Assembly (NCBI GenBank): GCA_937927235.1
Contig: CALBCM010000035.1
Location: forward strand, 1-64,000
Direction of reading: 5' to 3'
Source of the DNA: an uncultured Johnsonella sp.
Lineage (GTDB): Bacteria; Bacillota; Clostridia; Lachnospirales; Lachnospiraceae
Length of the DNA stretch: 64,000 nt
The position numbers were made by a program, and so were the translations under genes. The notes under the pieces were generated by a model. It ran no database searches. It was not told the origin of the DNA and was given only the letters and a program-made list of their open reading frames with translations. This document shows positions 1-8,709 of this stretch, one piece after another; position 1 is the stretch's first letter, and each line of letters starts with the position of its first letter.

Positions 1-88
1 AAAAAATCAGTCGCAAGTGTTGCAAAAATGCTTGACCACTACAACCACAACAAATTTACGCTTGTGGAGAAGACCTGCGTAAAACTAA

Positions 89-157
89 AGCTCTTGCAGC
101 AGCCTAGTGGTCGCTGAAGCAAGAATCCTGCGACTTTAGTCGCGCGGAGTGTCAAGA
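89..157 (+). mobile_element. Right-end remnant of an IS200/IS605-type element (tnpB tail plus hairpin)
   Basis: A reading frame ending at the TAG at 137-139 finishes in AEARILRL, which resembles the C-terminal EARIPRL-like tail of TnpB/OrfB proteins. It is open only from about position 89; upstream it is closed by a stop at 86-88, so no intact transposase is visible. The stop overlaps an imperfect hairpin (127-134 with 139-147, loop TTTA) followed by GTGTCAAG, the arrangement seen at right ends of IS200/IS605 elements. The body of the element, if it exists, lies beyond the window edge or has been lost. The call rests on the tail motif and hairpin only. Confidence 0.5.
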
Positions 158-303
158 AAGTATTTACAAAATGTAAAAATTGTGAGATAATCTAAATACG
201 GTTATAGATAAATTTTTATTTACCATATGTTTTTGATATTTTTCCATATATGAAAAAGCAATAAAAATTAATATAAAATTATGTTAAAAAAATCAATACT
301 ATA

Positions 304-311
304 TAAGGAGG
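304..311 (+). promoter_or_regulatory. Ribosome binding site of the acyl-CoA dehydrogenase
   Basis: AAGGAGGA lies about 7 bases before the ATG at 319 and fixes this start. The AT-rich region 160-300 upstream shows no promoter that could be assigned with confidence. Confidence 0.8.
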
Positions 312-318
312 AATTGTA

Positions 319-1461
319 ATGGCTTACATAATTTCAGAGGATGCAAAGGCTTTGTTGGAGGATATTAAAAAGTTTTGCGACAAAGAGGTAAGGGAACAGT
401 CCAGGGAATTGGAGAAAAAGGGTGAGTGGCCGGAAGAAATTTATAAAAAGGCGGCGGAGCTTGGCTACACTGCACTTGAGGTTCCTGAGCAGTACGGCGG
501 TTTAGGTCTTTCAAGGGTTGACATTGCTGCACTTATGGAAGAGATGGCAAAGGCAGATGCAGGATTCGCAGTGACTATTTCGGCAAGCGGGCTGGGAATG
601 AAGCCGGTTCTTATTGCAGGAAGTGAAAAACAGAAAGAAAGAGCCTGCGAGATAATAATGAATGGGGGCTTTTCAGCGTTTGCACTTACAGAGCCGGGAG
701 CAGGTTCTGATGCAGGTTCAGGCAGGACAGTTGCTGTCAAGGATAACGACACCTATGTTTTAAACGGCAGGAAATGCTTTATAACTAACGGCGGAGTGGC
801 AGATTTTTACTGTATCACGGCAATGACCGATAAAGAAGCGGGATTAAAGGGCATGTCAATGTTCTTTGTTGAGAAGGGAACCCCGGGGTTAAGCATCGGC
901 AAGGATGAGGACAAGATGGGAATAAGATGTTCAAATACATGTGATGTGGTGCTTGAAGACTGCAGGATACCGGCAGAAAACCTGATAGGCGAAGAAGGAA
1001 AAGGATTTAAAATTGCGATGCAGACACTTGATCAGGCAAGAACGTGGATGGGATGTCTTGCAACAGGAATCGCTCAGAGGGCTATGGAAGAAGCTATAAA
1101 CTATGCGAATCAGAGAATACAGTTTGGAAAACCTATAATCAAAAATCAGGCAATACAGTTTAAGATAGCCGATATGGAGATAAAGGTGGAAACTGCAAGA
1201 CAGATGACGGCACATTCTCTGACAAAGATGGATATGGGACTTCCATTCAGTATGGAATCTGCGATTGCAAAATGCTATGCTTCTGATATAGCTATGGAAG
1301 TGGCAAGTGAAGCTATACAGATATTTGGAGGCTACGGCTATTCAAGAGAATACCCGGTTGAAAAATTCTTAAGAGATGCTAAGATATTCCAGATATTTGA
1401 AGGTACCAATGAAATACAGAGAATAGTTGTAGCTTCAAATATGCTGAACAGCAGAAGATAG
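319..1461 (+). CDS. Acyl-CoA dehydrogenase (short-chain / butyryl-CoA or acrylyl-CoA reductase type)
   Basis: This is a full-length (380 aa) FAD-dependent acyl-CoA dehydrogenase of the short-chain, fermentative type. It shows the FAD/substrate signature FALTEPGAGSDAG near residues 115-130 and the C-terminal QIFEGTNEIQR motif, whose glutamate (about E361) matches the catalytic base of butyryl-CoA dehydrogenases. The gene stands alone: no etfA/etfB lies beside it, and a terminator follows. In clostridia such enzymes reduce crotonyl-CoA or acrylyl-CoA with electrons from Etf. Given the acrylyl-CoA-forming island 14 kb downstream, an acrylyl-CoA reductase role is possible but not shown; isobutyryl-CoA or glutaryl-CoA-type substrates cannot be excluded. 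Confidence 0.93.
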   Translation: MAYIISEDAKALLEDIKKFCDKEVREQSRELEKKGEWPEEIYKKAAELGYTALEVPEQYGGLGLSRVDIAALMEEMAKADAGFAVTISASGLGMKPVLIAGSEKQKERACEIIMNGGFSAFALTEPGAGSDAGSGRTVAVKDNDTYVLNGRKCFITNGGVADFYCITAMTDKEAGLKGMSMFFVEKGTPGLSIGKDEDKMGIRCSNTCDVVLEDCRIPAENLIGEEGKGFKIAMQTLDQARTWMGCLATGIAQRAMEEAINYANQRIQFGKPIIKNQAIQFKIADMEIKVETARQMTAHSLTKMDMGLPFSMESAIAKCYASDIAMEVASEAIQIFGGYGYSREYPVEKFLRDAKIFQIFEGTNEIQRIVVASNMLNSRR

Positions 1462-1510
1462 CTGCAGCTTCTGAGTAAAGTACGGTATGGTGAATAAATA
1501 TATTTAATAA

Positions 1511-1546
1511 AAAACTGCACCGATTTAAGGTAGGTGCAGTTTTTTT
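1511..1546 (+). terminator. Rho-independent terminator after the acyl-CoA dehydrogenase
   Basis: AAAACTGCACC and GGTGCAGTTTT form a perfect stem around an 11-base loop, followed by a T run. The run of A on the left flank could let it work in both directions. Confidence 0.85.
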
Positions 1547-2007
1547 GATACTCTTTGCAGGAAAAGCAAGAAGTAGTTTTCTGTTTATATGGTTATGGGC
1601 ATATCTAATATAATATAGAAAGATAAATTTAAGTTTATTTTCCCCGTTTCATTCTTTTGTACTACGCTGCATAGTATGCAGATTCATTGCCGACAAAATA
1701 GACAATAAAAATATTGCGAATATTTTTTATAAGGTTATAGATACCTTACAAAAGCTGCATAAAACTGCTATATTAATGAAATGGAAATTTGTATAAAATA
1801 ATAATTCTACTTGTCAAAATCGAGAATAAATGCTAATATTAATGCCACGTATATTATATAGAAGGATTTTTTAGTAAGTAAAAATTAATGGAGAGGAGGT
1901 CAGTAAACAAACAATAAAGCAGATTAGTTGTTTAAGATTCAGAAAATCAGACTGTTGTATAGTCATTTACTATTTTATATCAAATGAGAGGATAGTTTAA
2001 AGCACCT
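1547..2007. other. Long leader region upstream of the metal-chelate ABC operon
   Basis: This gap of about 460 bases holds a probable promoter at 1811-1839 and a small perfect dyad at 1667-1681 (CTGCAT, three bases, ATGCAG). The transcribed part would be about 165 bases. It contains a possible 9-codon reading frame at 1888-1917 without a good ribosome binding site, and a 7-base inverted repeat (TAAACAA / TTGTTTA). No cobalamin riboswitch core was recognised. Confidence 0.5.
1811..1839 (+). promoter_or_regulatory. Probable sigma-A promoter of the ABC importer operon
   Basis: TTGTCA (1811-1816) is separated by 17 bases from TAATAT (1834-1839), which is preceded by TGC as in extended -10 elements. 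The -10 lies inside the self-complementary stretch GCTAATATTA, so a repressor could bind here. That regulator would fit a metal-responsive operon, but this is inference. Confidence 0.6.
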
Positions 2008-3027
2008 ATGGACTTAAGCAGGCAATATAAGCGTAGAATAGCAAATAAGCTCTTATTTATATTTATATTGGGAATAGCTTTAGCCGTTATTTCAATAATA
2101 TCTATTAATGTAGGCTCCTCAGAGATGACAGTGATGGAGAGTATTCTTACTTTGTTGGGCAAGGGGAGCGATAAAAGTAAATTAATTGTTTTCAGCATCA
2201 GACTGCCACGAATTTTAGGCGGCTTTTTTGTCGGAATAGGTCTTGCGTTATCGGGCATGATAATACAGTCTTCCTTAAATAACCCTTTAGCTTCTCCTTC
2301 TACAATAGGCATTTCGGCAGCTTCAGCACTTGGCGCCAATATAGCCATTATCAGCTTTACAGCATTTGGACTTAAGAGCAGCTCATTAATTACCGCAGTC
2401 TGTTCTTTTGCTGCTTCAATTTTATGCATGATTTTAGTTATTGCCATATCAAATTTAAAAGGGGGAGATAAGACCAAGGTAATTCTGGGAGGAGTAGCCC
2501 TAAATGCCTTTTTTTCGGCAATAACTATAATAATACAGTATTTTGCAGACGAGGTAAAGCTTGCGGCGGCGGTAGCTTGGACCTTCGGAGATCTGGGCAG
2601 AATCAATTATGAAGAAACAAAGCTTGTTATGGCGGTTTCGGTACTGTCCTCCATAATTGTTTATGTCTACAGGTGGAAGATGAATGCTATGGATTCAGGC
2701 GAGCAGGTGGCTCATTCATTGGGAGTTAATACCGTGTATATGAGAAATCTGTCCATATTTCTTGCGGCATTTAATACCGGGATATGCGTTGCTTTTGTAG
2801 GAATGATAGGCTTTGTCGGGCTTTTAGCTCCTCAGATGACTAAAAGAGTAATCGGGGAGGATAAGCGCTTTATGATTCCGGGAACCATACTGATGGGAGC
2901 TTTTATAGTTTTATTCAGTGATACGGTAGCAAGAACCATAGCTTCCCCCTTGGTGCTTCCGGTAGGAGCGGTCACATCTATTATAGGTGCTCCGGTATTC
3001 GGATATATTTTACTTAAGGAAAGTTAA
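2008..3027 (+). CDS. FecCD-family ABC transporter permease (iron-chelate/heme/cobalamin type)
   Basis: This 339-aa polytopic membrane protein belongs to the FecCD/BtuC permease family. It has a short basic N-terminus, roughly nine to ten hydrophobic segments, and conserved patches typical of the family: RLPRILGGFFVGIGLALSG near residue 70, NPLASPSTIGISA near 90, and FVGMIGFVGLLAPQ near 265. The start at 2008 is the only in-frame ATG after a stop at 1993-1995. Its ribosome binding site is weak (GAGAGG about 16 bases upstream). The ATPase and binding protein follow immediately, so it forms the membrane channel of one importer. The substrate (siderophore, heme, corrinoid) is not determined by sequence. 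Confidence 0.92.
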   Translation: MDLSRQYKRRIANKLLFIFILGIALAVISIISINVGSSEMTVMESILTLLGKGSDKSKLIVFSIRLPRILGGFFVGIGLALSGMIIQSSLNNPLASPSTIGISAASALGANIAIISFTAFGLKSSSLITAVCSFAASILCMILVIAISNLKGGDKTKVILGGVALNAFFSAITIIIQYFADEVKLAAAVAWTFGDLGRINYEETKLVMAVSVLSSIIVYVYRWKMNAMDSGEQVAHSLGVNTVYMRNLSIFLAAFNTGICVAFVGMIGFVGLLAPQMTKRVIGEDKRFMIPGTILMGAFIVLFSDTVARTIASPLVLPVGAVTSIIGAPVFGYILLKES

Positions 3028-3028
3028 A

Positions 3029-3781
3029 ATGAGTCTTATAAAGGTTGATGATATTAGTTTTAAATATAATAAATATATATTGAAGGATATTAGCTTTGAT
3101 GTGGAAAAGGCTTCTTTTATATCTCTTTTAGGCATAAACGGTGCAGGCAAATCAACTTTGCTTAAACAGCTTGTAAAGCTGCTTAAGCCTGAAAGCGGAA
3201 TCATTTACATAGGCGGCAGGGATATAAGACATATATCACATAATAATATGGCAAAACAGATAGCCTATGTAAGCCAGTATAATTTTCCGGTAAAAAATAC
3301 GGTTTATGATACTATTTTAATAGGCAGACTGCCTTATATCAGCAGCAATGCCGCCAAAGAAGACTATGCAAAGGTGGAAGAAATAATTGAAAAGCTTGAA
3401 TTGTATGATTATGCCCTGAGAGATGCTTCTACCCTGAGCGGGGGGGAGTTTCAAAAGGTTATACTTGCGAGGGCATTGGCACAGGAGCCTAAGATTCTGC
3501 TGCTTGACGAGCCTACAAGCAGCTTGGATATAAAAAATCAGGTGACGGTAATGAGGCTGGTGAAGGAATACTGTACTGAAAAACATATTTCGGTAATAGT
3601 CAGCATTCACGATATTAACCTTGCAATCGGCTATTCGGACAAATTTATAATGCTTAAAGACGGCAGGATACATTCTTACGGTGATGAGAGTATTCTTACC
3701 GCAGAGGCTATAAAAGAAGTCTATAAATTGGATGTGGAAGTCATTTATCATAATAAGAGAAAAGTGATTTTAATGAATTAA
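3029..3781 (+). CDS. ABC transporter ATP-binding protein (FecE/FepC type)
   Basis: This 250-aa ATPase shows Walker A GINGAGKST (residues 35-43), the signature LSGGEFQKV, Walker B ILLLDEPTSSLD and a switch histidine in SIHD. I place the start at 3029 (MSLIKVDDI) because the family begins there and AAGGAAAG lies just upstream, inside the end of the permease gene. A longer frame from 2987 would overlap the permease by about 40 bases. With the permease and lipoprotein it makes a complete metal-chelate importer in one operon. Confidence 0.94.
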   Translation: MSLIKVDDISFKYNKYILKDISFDVEKASFISLLGINGAGKSTLLKQLVKLLKPESGIIYIGGRDIRHISHNNMAKQIAYVSQYNFPVKNTVYDTILIGRLPYISSNAAKEDYAKVEEIIEKLELYDYALRDASTLSGGEFQKVILARALAQEPKILLLDEPTSSLDIKNQVTVMRLVKEYCTEKHISVIVSIHDINLAIGYSDKFIMLKDGRIHSYGDESILTAEAIKEVYKLDVEVIYHNKRKVILMN

Positions 3782-3815
3782 AATAATTTATTTTATATTT
3801 TAGGAGGAAGAAGAA

Positions 3816-4982
3816 ATGAAAAGATATTTTCTGCCCTTATTATTAGGAGCAATGCTTATATTAAGCGGGTGCGGCACTCAAAACAATTCATCATCTGAGC
3901 AGTCAAGTTCTATGAAGGAGAGCGGCGTGGCAGAAAGCTCTCAAGCTGAAGCGAAGGTAAAGGAGGAAAAGGCTTATACCGTCACAGACATTGCCGGCAG
4001 AGAAATTACTTTTGACAGGGTACCGGAAAAGGTTATTGCCATAGGGCATGGAACTCTTAAGTTTTATACTTATATAGCAGGCTCTGATAAACTGGTAGGA
4101 ATAGAGGAGGCGGAAAAGACCGGACATACCGTGGTCGGACAATCCATACATTATGCTTATCCCGAGCTTAGGCAGCTGCCTACTATAGGTAAGGGCTCGG
4201 CTAAATTTGAAGTTGATTATGAATTGTTAAAGTATAATGAGCCGGATGTGATTTTTATTGCTTATGAAAATACGAAGGACGAGCTGGACGAGCTGCAAGC
4301 TAAGCTTGAAATACCTGTAGTAGGGCTGGGAGCCGGCATGAACGGCAAGATATTTGAGGAGGATACCTATAAGACCTTTGAAATAATCGGTGCAGTGATG
4401 AAGCTTGAGGACAGAGCTGAAAAGATTAATTCCTATTTAAAATCAGTGCAGGAGGATTTGAGCAAAAGGGCAGGTGATGTGCATGACAGCCCTAAAACTT
4501 ATTTGGGTGGCTGCAGTTACAGAGGAGCACAGGGTATACTTTCAACCAGAGCTCATATTGACTTGATGAATGCACCGAAGGCATATAATATTATGGACGA
4601 GCTTACAGAGGAAAAGAGCATTATGATTGATAAAGAAAAGCTGGTAGACCTCAATCCTGAGCTTATTTTATTGGATTTAAGCGGAAAAGAGCCGCTTGAT
4701 GAGGACATGAAGGCGGAACCTGATTTTTATAAATCCTTAGCAGCCTTTAAAAATAAAAAAGCCTATTACATAATGCCTTATTTTACTTATGGAATGAATT
4801 TTGATACGGCGGTGCTTGATATGTATTATATAGGAGTTGTTACCCATCCTGAGCAGTTTAAAGATATAGACATAAAAGCCAAGGCAGCTGAGATTTATAC
4901 CTTGTTTGTAGGCAAGGATGTATATCAAGATTTGCTTAAAACCTATCCTGAGAGCTTTAAGGAGTGTGAAATAGTTGAATAG
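3816..4982 (+). CDS. Metal-chelate ABC transporter substrate-binding lipoprotein
   Basis: This 388-aa protein begins with a lipoprotein signal peptide (hydrophobic run, lipobox LSGC, modified Cys at residue 19), followed by a serine-rich, low-complexity linker. From about residue 55 it has a type III (BtuF/FhuD) periplasmic-binding fold, with VTDIAGREITF and VPEKVIAIG at the usual place and a DVIFIAYE strand. AGGAGGAAG precedes the ATG. It should be anchored outside the membrane and deliver substrate to the permease two genes upstream. The gene overlaps the following methyltransferase by 8 bases, so the two are probably translated together. Confidence 0.92.
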   Translation: MKRYFLPLLLGAMLILSGCGTQNNSSSEQSSSMKESGVAESSQAEAKVKEEKAYTVTDIAGREITFDRVPEKVIAIGHGTLKFYTYIAGSDKLVGIEEAEKTGHTVVGQSIHYAYPELRQLPTIGKGSAKFEVDYELLKYNEPDVIFIAYENTKDELDELQAKLEIPVVGLGAGMNGKIFEEDTYKTFEIIGAVMKLEDRAEKINSYLKSVQEDLSKRAGDVHDSPKTYLGGCSYRGAQGILSTRAHIDLMNAPKAYNIMDELTEEKSIMIDKEKLVDLNPELILLDLSGKEPLDEDMKAEPDFYKSLAAFKNKKAYYIMPYFTYGMNFDTAVLDMYYIGVVTHPEQFKDIDIKAKAAEIYTLFVGKDVYQDLLKTYPESFKECEIVE

Positions 4983-5787
4983 TATAAGAAAAATATGCAA
5001 AGAAAAGCTTACAAAACCTGCACAAGATATAGCTAAGTCCAATCAGATGTGGAATAAAAGAGCCGGAGAAATGCATCTTTTGTCAATAAAGGGTCACTAC
5101 GACGGATATATGGAATTTTTTAAGCAGCATGCGGAGCTTAAAGGTGCGAGTGTCATTGATTTGGGCTGCGGTGCGGGAAGATACCTTAAGCTGCTGTTAG
5201 ATGAGGGAGCCTTGGCAGAGGGACTGGAGCCTTCAACAGAAATGATAAAGTATGCCAAAAAGTATCTGGCAGAATCTTCTTATAATCCCGATAGCGTAGC
5301 TGTTTATAATACTTCATTCCAGGACTTTAAGCCTGAGAAGGAATATGACTATGTGTTTATCTCCAACAGCCCTATAACCGGTTATTATGAGAGCTATGAA
5401 AAAATTTTAAAGCTTGCTAAAAAGGGTATATTTATAGGTGAATGGATTGAAAGAAAGGATTTATTTTTTGAGCGGCTGGTAAGGGATATGGGAAAGGAAG
5501 TCAAAAGGCAGCTTGCATTTGATATATATTATTATTTTAATTTATTTGCAGCTGACGGCTATCTTCCAAACTTTAAGAGCAGCATACAGGTATTAAAAGA
5601 AGAAATAATCCCTGAAAGCTGTATACAAAGATATACCAGCTGGATTTATGGTGAAGCCTATACTGAGGAGGATAGAGAGCTTGTGTTGAAAGAAATTTTA
5701 AAATATAAACAAGCTGATAAAAAACTGATGGGTGAGTTTCACGGCATCAGAGGAATGATTTATGTAGATAAAGAAATATATATATAA
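4975..5787 (+). CDS. Class I SAM-dependent methyltransferase linked to the importer
   Basis: This 270-aa protein has a class I methyltransferase core: VIDLGCGAGRY (motif I) near residues 59-69 and the acidic GLEPSTEM (motif II) about 20 residues later. The start is TTG at 4975, with AAGGAG 10 bases upstream, inside the end of the binding-protein gene. This overlap argues for translational coupling and a related role. It could modify the imported chelate, help release a metal, or simply share regulation. The methyl acceptor is unknown, and no acceptor-specific domain is visible. Confidence 0.8.
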   Translation: MNSIRKICKEKLTKPAQDIAKSNQMWNKRAGEMHLLSIKGHYDGYMEFFKQHAELKGASVIDLGCGAGRYLKLLLDEGALAEGLEPSTEMIKYAKKYLAESSYNPDSVAVYNTSFQDFKPEKEYDYVFISNSPITGYYESYEKILKLAKKGIFIGEWIERKDLFFERLVRDMGKEVKRQLAFDIYYYFNLFAADGYLPNFKSSIQVLKEEIIPESCIQRYTSWIYGEAYTEEDRELVLKEILKYKQADKKLMGEFHGIRGMIYVDKEIYI

Positions 5788-5790
5788 ATA

Positions 5791-5845
5791 AAAAGTCTTC
5801 CGGAAAAGACAGATATAGGATTTATGTCTTTTTCAGGAAGACTTT
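5791..5845. terminator. Long bidirectional terminator between convergent genes
   Basis: AAAGTCTTCC at the left pairs with GGAAGACTTT at the right, and an inner GAAAAGACA/TGTCTTTTTC stem extends it. It lies between the convergent methyltransferase (+) and peptide transporter (-) genes, with A and T runs on its flanks that suit termination from both sides. Confidence 0.75.
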
Positions 5846-5868
5846 GCTGTTATTAAATTAGTATTGAA

Positions 5869-7242
5869 TTAGTCATGATGTTCAACGAGCCTGGAAAGCG
5901 GCTTGTCAAGAATAAACATTACAATTGAGGAAACAGCGGCAATTACAATTACTATTAAGCAGGCTGTTCTGAAAGGTAAGGTTGTATTATCTCCAAAAAG
6001 AGCGTTATAAGCATATCCGTAGGACTTTGCAGCGGCAAAGATGGAAAGTCCCCACATGGACATCATAATTCCTAAATATCGGCTTGGAGAATACTTGCTT
6101 ATAAAGGAAGAGCCAAGCGGTGAAAAGAACATCTCGCCAAGGGTAAGGAAGAAGGTGAGTACAAGTAAAACCCATAAAATACTGATTTTTCCGTCCCCTC
6201 TGACAATATCAAGGATTGCATAGATTGCGTAGCAGCCTGAAAGCAGCAAAATACCTATTCCGGTTTTCCTAAATAAACTCATATCTCCTTGAGGTCTGGC
6301 AGCAAGCTTGTTCCAGAAAACTGCCATTACAGGTCCGAGTGCTACACAGTAGAATGAGTTTGCGGCATCGAACCAGGTCTGAGGTATTTCATATCCAAAG
6401 ACTACCCAGTCCGCATGCTCCGCCCAGTAATAATAAGCCGGGAGATAAGCAAGGTACCAGAATATCCAGAAGATTATTGAAAAAGCTGAAGCGAGGACGA
6501 TAGCAGCTATTCTTTTCTTTTCAGTGGTGGTAAGAGGCTGCTGCTGACGCTCTGCTTTATCTAATTGAGCTCTTTTCTTGGCTTCCTCAAGCTCTTCGGC
6601 AGTCTTTTCCATCTTAAACGGGCGGGTTCCGAGCTTGCCGAGTTTTGGCCAGCAGACAAATAAATACCACAGCCCGCCCAGTATCATTGATATTGCAGCC
6701 AGTCTGAAGCAGGGAACAAAGCCCTGCACGCCGTCTTTTGCAAAAACGTCTTTATATAAGACACCTACCGAAAGAGTTCCTATAAAGGCTCCTACATTTA
6801 CCAGCATGTATCTGAGCGAAAATGCCGAATCCATCTGCTTCGGGTCGGTGATGATACGACCGAGCAAAGGTCCGTTTTTAAATAATGCAAGCCCGATTGA
6901 AATAGCCGCTATCATAATATAGATATGAGTTCCGTTAGTTGCTATAGAGCCTACAAAATAACCCGCGCCGGCTATAAACATGCCGACCGGAGTAGTGTAC
7001 TTTGCACCTATAAATTTATCAACAATAAAGCCTCCAAATAACGCTCCCAAATATGAAAAAGCCGTAAGGTTTGCCTGCATGCCGGCAGCAGTATCTTTTG
7101 ATAAGCCGAGTCCCCCATTTGCCACAGCGGCTGTAACAAAGATTAAAATCAGAGAGCGCCCGAGATAATATGCCAGACGCTCAAAGATTTCAGAAGCACT
7201 GCATACCCAGAAAGCCGGTGGGTAATGCGTTCTAGTTTTCAT
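5869..7242 (-). CDS. POT/PTR-family proton-dependent oligopeptide transporter
   Basis: This 457-aa major-facilitator protein has about 12-14 hydrophobic segments. The proton-coupled peptide transporter motif ExxER is present in the first helix (EIFERLAYY, E18 to R22), and the conserved loop GALFGGFIVDKFIGAKYT follows helix 2. I use the ATG at 7242 (MKTRTHYPP) because AAGGAGG lies directly upstream of it. A longer frame from 7272 adds ten residues without a ribosome site. It should import di- or tripeptides with protons. It is transcribed alone, convergent with the ABC importer operon. Confidence 0.88.
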   Translation of the reverse strand: MKTRTHYPPAFWVCSASEIFERLAYYLGRSLILIFVTAAVANGGLGLSKDTAAGMQANLTAFSYLGALFGGFIVDKFIGAKYTTPVGMFIAGAGYFVGSIATNGTHIYIMIAAISIGLALFKNGPLLGRIITDPKQMDSAFSLRYMLVNVGAFIGTLSVGVLYKDVFAKDGVQGFVPCFRLAAISMILGGLWYLFVCWPKLGKLGTRPFKMEKTAEELEEAKKRAQLDKAERQQQPLTTTEKKRIAAIVLASAFSIIFWIFWYLAYLPAYYYWAEHADWVVFGYEIPQTWFDAANSFYCVALGPVMAVFWNKLAARPQGDMSLFRKTGIGILLLSGCYAIYAILDIVRGDGKISILWVLLVLTFFLTLGEMFFSPLGSSFISKYSPSRYLGIMMSMWGLSIFAAAKSYGYAYNALFGDNTTLPFRTACLIVIVIAAVSSIVMFILDKPLSRLVEHHD

Positions 7243-7300
7243 ATAAAACCTCCTTAATATAGAAAATTCCATTCCAGTACACTATCTAATAAATAAAGAC

Positions 7301-7332
7301 TGAATATGTAGTAGAAATATATCATATATTCA
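7301..7332. repeat. Inverted repeat upstream of the peptide transporter
   Basis: TGAATAT (7301-7307) and ATATTCA (7326-7332) are perfect inverted repeats 18 bases apart, about 60 bases upstream of the transporter start. They could be an operator half-site pair, but AT-rich repeats of this length also arise by chance. Confidence 0.3.
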
Positions 7333-7492
7333 TATAAAAATCCAGCAGGATATTAGTATTATCCATCATCGCTCTCAAAGCTCCGCACTTTTTTATTCGA
7401 CACTGCTGCTTCAAGAGAGTTTTTTATTATCTTTGTCGGGCATTTGGATTTGCGACTTCACAAAATGTTCAAGAAATAATTTTATTTAATCC

Positions 7493-7521
7493 TTGACAAA
7501 CTAAACGATATAGCATATAGT
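7493..7521 (+). promoter_or_regulatory. Sigma-A promoter of the hrcA-grpE-dnaK-dnaJ operon
   Basis: A consensus TTGACA (7493-7498) and TATAGT (7516-7521) are separated by exactly 17 bases. The CIRCE operator begins 9 bases after the -10, covering the likely transcription start. Confidence 0.9.
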
Positions 7522-7530
7522 ATACATAAA

Positions 7531-7557
7531 TTAGCACTCTCAAGTGATGAGTGCTAA
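7531..7557. promoter_or_regulatory. CIRCE operator (HrcA binding site)
   Basis: TTAGCACTC, a 9-base spacer, and GAGTGCTAA give a perfect match to the CIRCE consensus. HrcA, encoded immediately downstream, binds this element and represses the operon at normal temperature, so the operon is autoregulated. Confidence 0.98.
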
Positions 7558-7585
7558 CAATGAAAAGGAAAGGAGGATATTTAGA

Positions 7586-8659
7586 TTGGAACCTGATGAC
7601 AGAAAGGTCAAGATTCTCAAGGCTATTATTAAAAGCTATATGGAAACCGGAGAGCCGGTAGGCTCAAGAACCATTTCAAAAATAGCAGGGCTGAATTTGA
7701 GCTCGGCGACCATAAGAAATGAGATGAGCGACCTCGAGGATATGGGCTATATTATACAGCCTCATACTTCAGCCGGCAGGATTCCGTCAGATAAGGGCTA
7801 CCGCTTTTACGTCGATGAGATTTTAAAAGAAAAACAGCTTGAGATGGATGAGTTTAAGGAATTTATGGCACAGAAGGTTGATAAGCTTGAAGTAGTGCTG
7901 CAAAAGCTTGCCAAGATAATTGCTACGAATACCAATTATGCCACTATGATAAGCGGTCCGAGCATACATGGAAATAAGCTTAAATTTATACAGCTTTCCG
8001 CTATGGAGAAGCATAAGCTGCTGCTTATAACAGTGCTTGAGGGCAATATTATCAATAATAAGATTATTGACGTGGGCAGAGAGCTTGCGGACAAGGAATT
8101 ATTTAATCTTAACCTCCTTTTAAATACAAGTGTAAATGGACTTGGAATTGATGAAATCAACCTTGGCATCATTACAAAGCTTAAGGAAGATGCGGGAGAG
8201 TTTGCAGATATAGCTGATAAAGTTATTTCAGAAATTGCGGAGGTTCTTAATAATGAGGACTTTAAGATTTATACAAGCGGAGCTACAAATATATTTAAAT
8301 ATCCCGAGCTTTCAGACAAGGAAAAAGCAAGTCAGCTTATAAATGCCTTTGAAGAAAAGGATAAATTAAGAGAGATTTTTAATGAAACAAATCCGGGAGA
8401 GGATGCTTCGCCGGGAGAAATCCAGGTTTATATAGGTGAAGAGTTGCCTGTACAGAATATGCAGGATTATTCCATAGTGACTGCCACTTATGAATTTGGT
8501 CAGGGCATGAGAGGAACCATAGGGATTGTGGGACCTAAGCGCATGGATTATGAAAAGGTGCTTAAAACTGTCAGGAATGTTATGCGCAGGATTAAAGAAA
8601 ATTTTAAAACCTCCGCCGAAGCTTATTCTGAGGATGAGTACTTTAATAAAGATGACTGA
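7586..8659 (+). CDS. hrcA: Heat-inducible transcription repressor HrcA
   Basis: This 357-aa repressor has an N-terminal winged-helix domain (DDRKVKILKAIIKSYMETG, then GEPVGSRTISK, near residues 3-35) and a C-terminal HrcA regulatory domain. I choose the TTG at 7586, preceded by AGGAGG, because it gives the usual family N-terminus. The ATG at 7544 lies inside the CIRCE element and has no ribosome site. HrcA represses the class I heat-shock genes through CIRCE and normally depends on a chaperonin for activity. It is the first gene of the operon. Confidence 0.96.
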   Translation: MEPDDRKVKILKAIIKSYMETGEPVGSRTISKIAGLNLSSATIRNEMSDLEDMGYIIQPHTSAGRIPSDKGYRFYVDEILKEKQLEMDEFKEFMAQKVDKLEVVLQKLAKIIATNTNYATMISGPSIHGNKLKFIQLSAMEKHKLLLITVLEGNIINNKIIDVGRELADKELFNLNLLLNTSVNGLGIDEINLGIITKLKEDAGEFADIADKVISEIAEVLNNEDFKIYTSGATNIFKYPELSDKEKASQLINAFEEKDKLREIFNETNPGEDASPGEIQVYIGEELPVQNMQDYSIVTATYEFGQGMRGTIGIVGPKRMDYEKVLKTVRNVMRRIKENFKTSAEAYSEDEYFNKDD

Positions 8660-8709
8660 TTATAAATGATATATTTTTATAAAAATTAATTTTATGAAAG
8701 GAAAATAAA

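Noticed and set aside
1888..1917. Short reading frame of 9 codons in the ABC operon leader
   Set aside because: It has no ribosome binding site and no similarity to a known leader peptide; AGGAGG lies inside it.
1547..2007. Possible cobalamin riboswitch before the ABC importer
   Set aside because: No B12-box-like core was seen; only a promoter and small inverted repeats are present.
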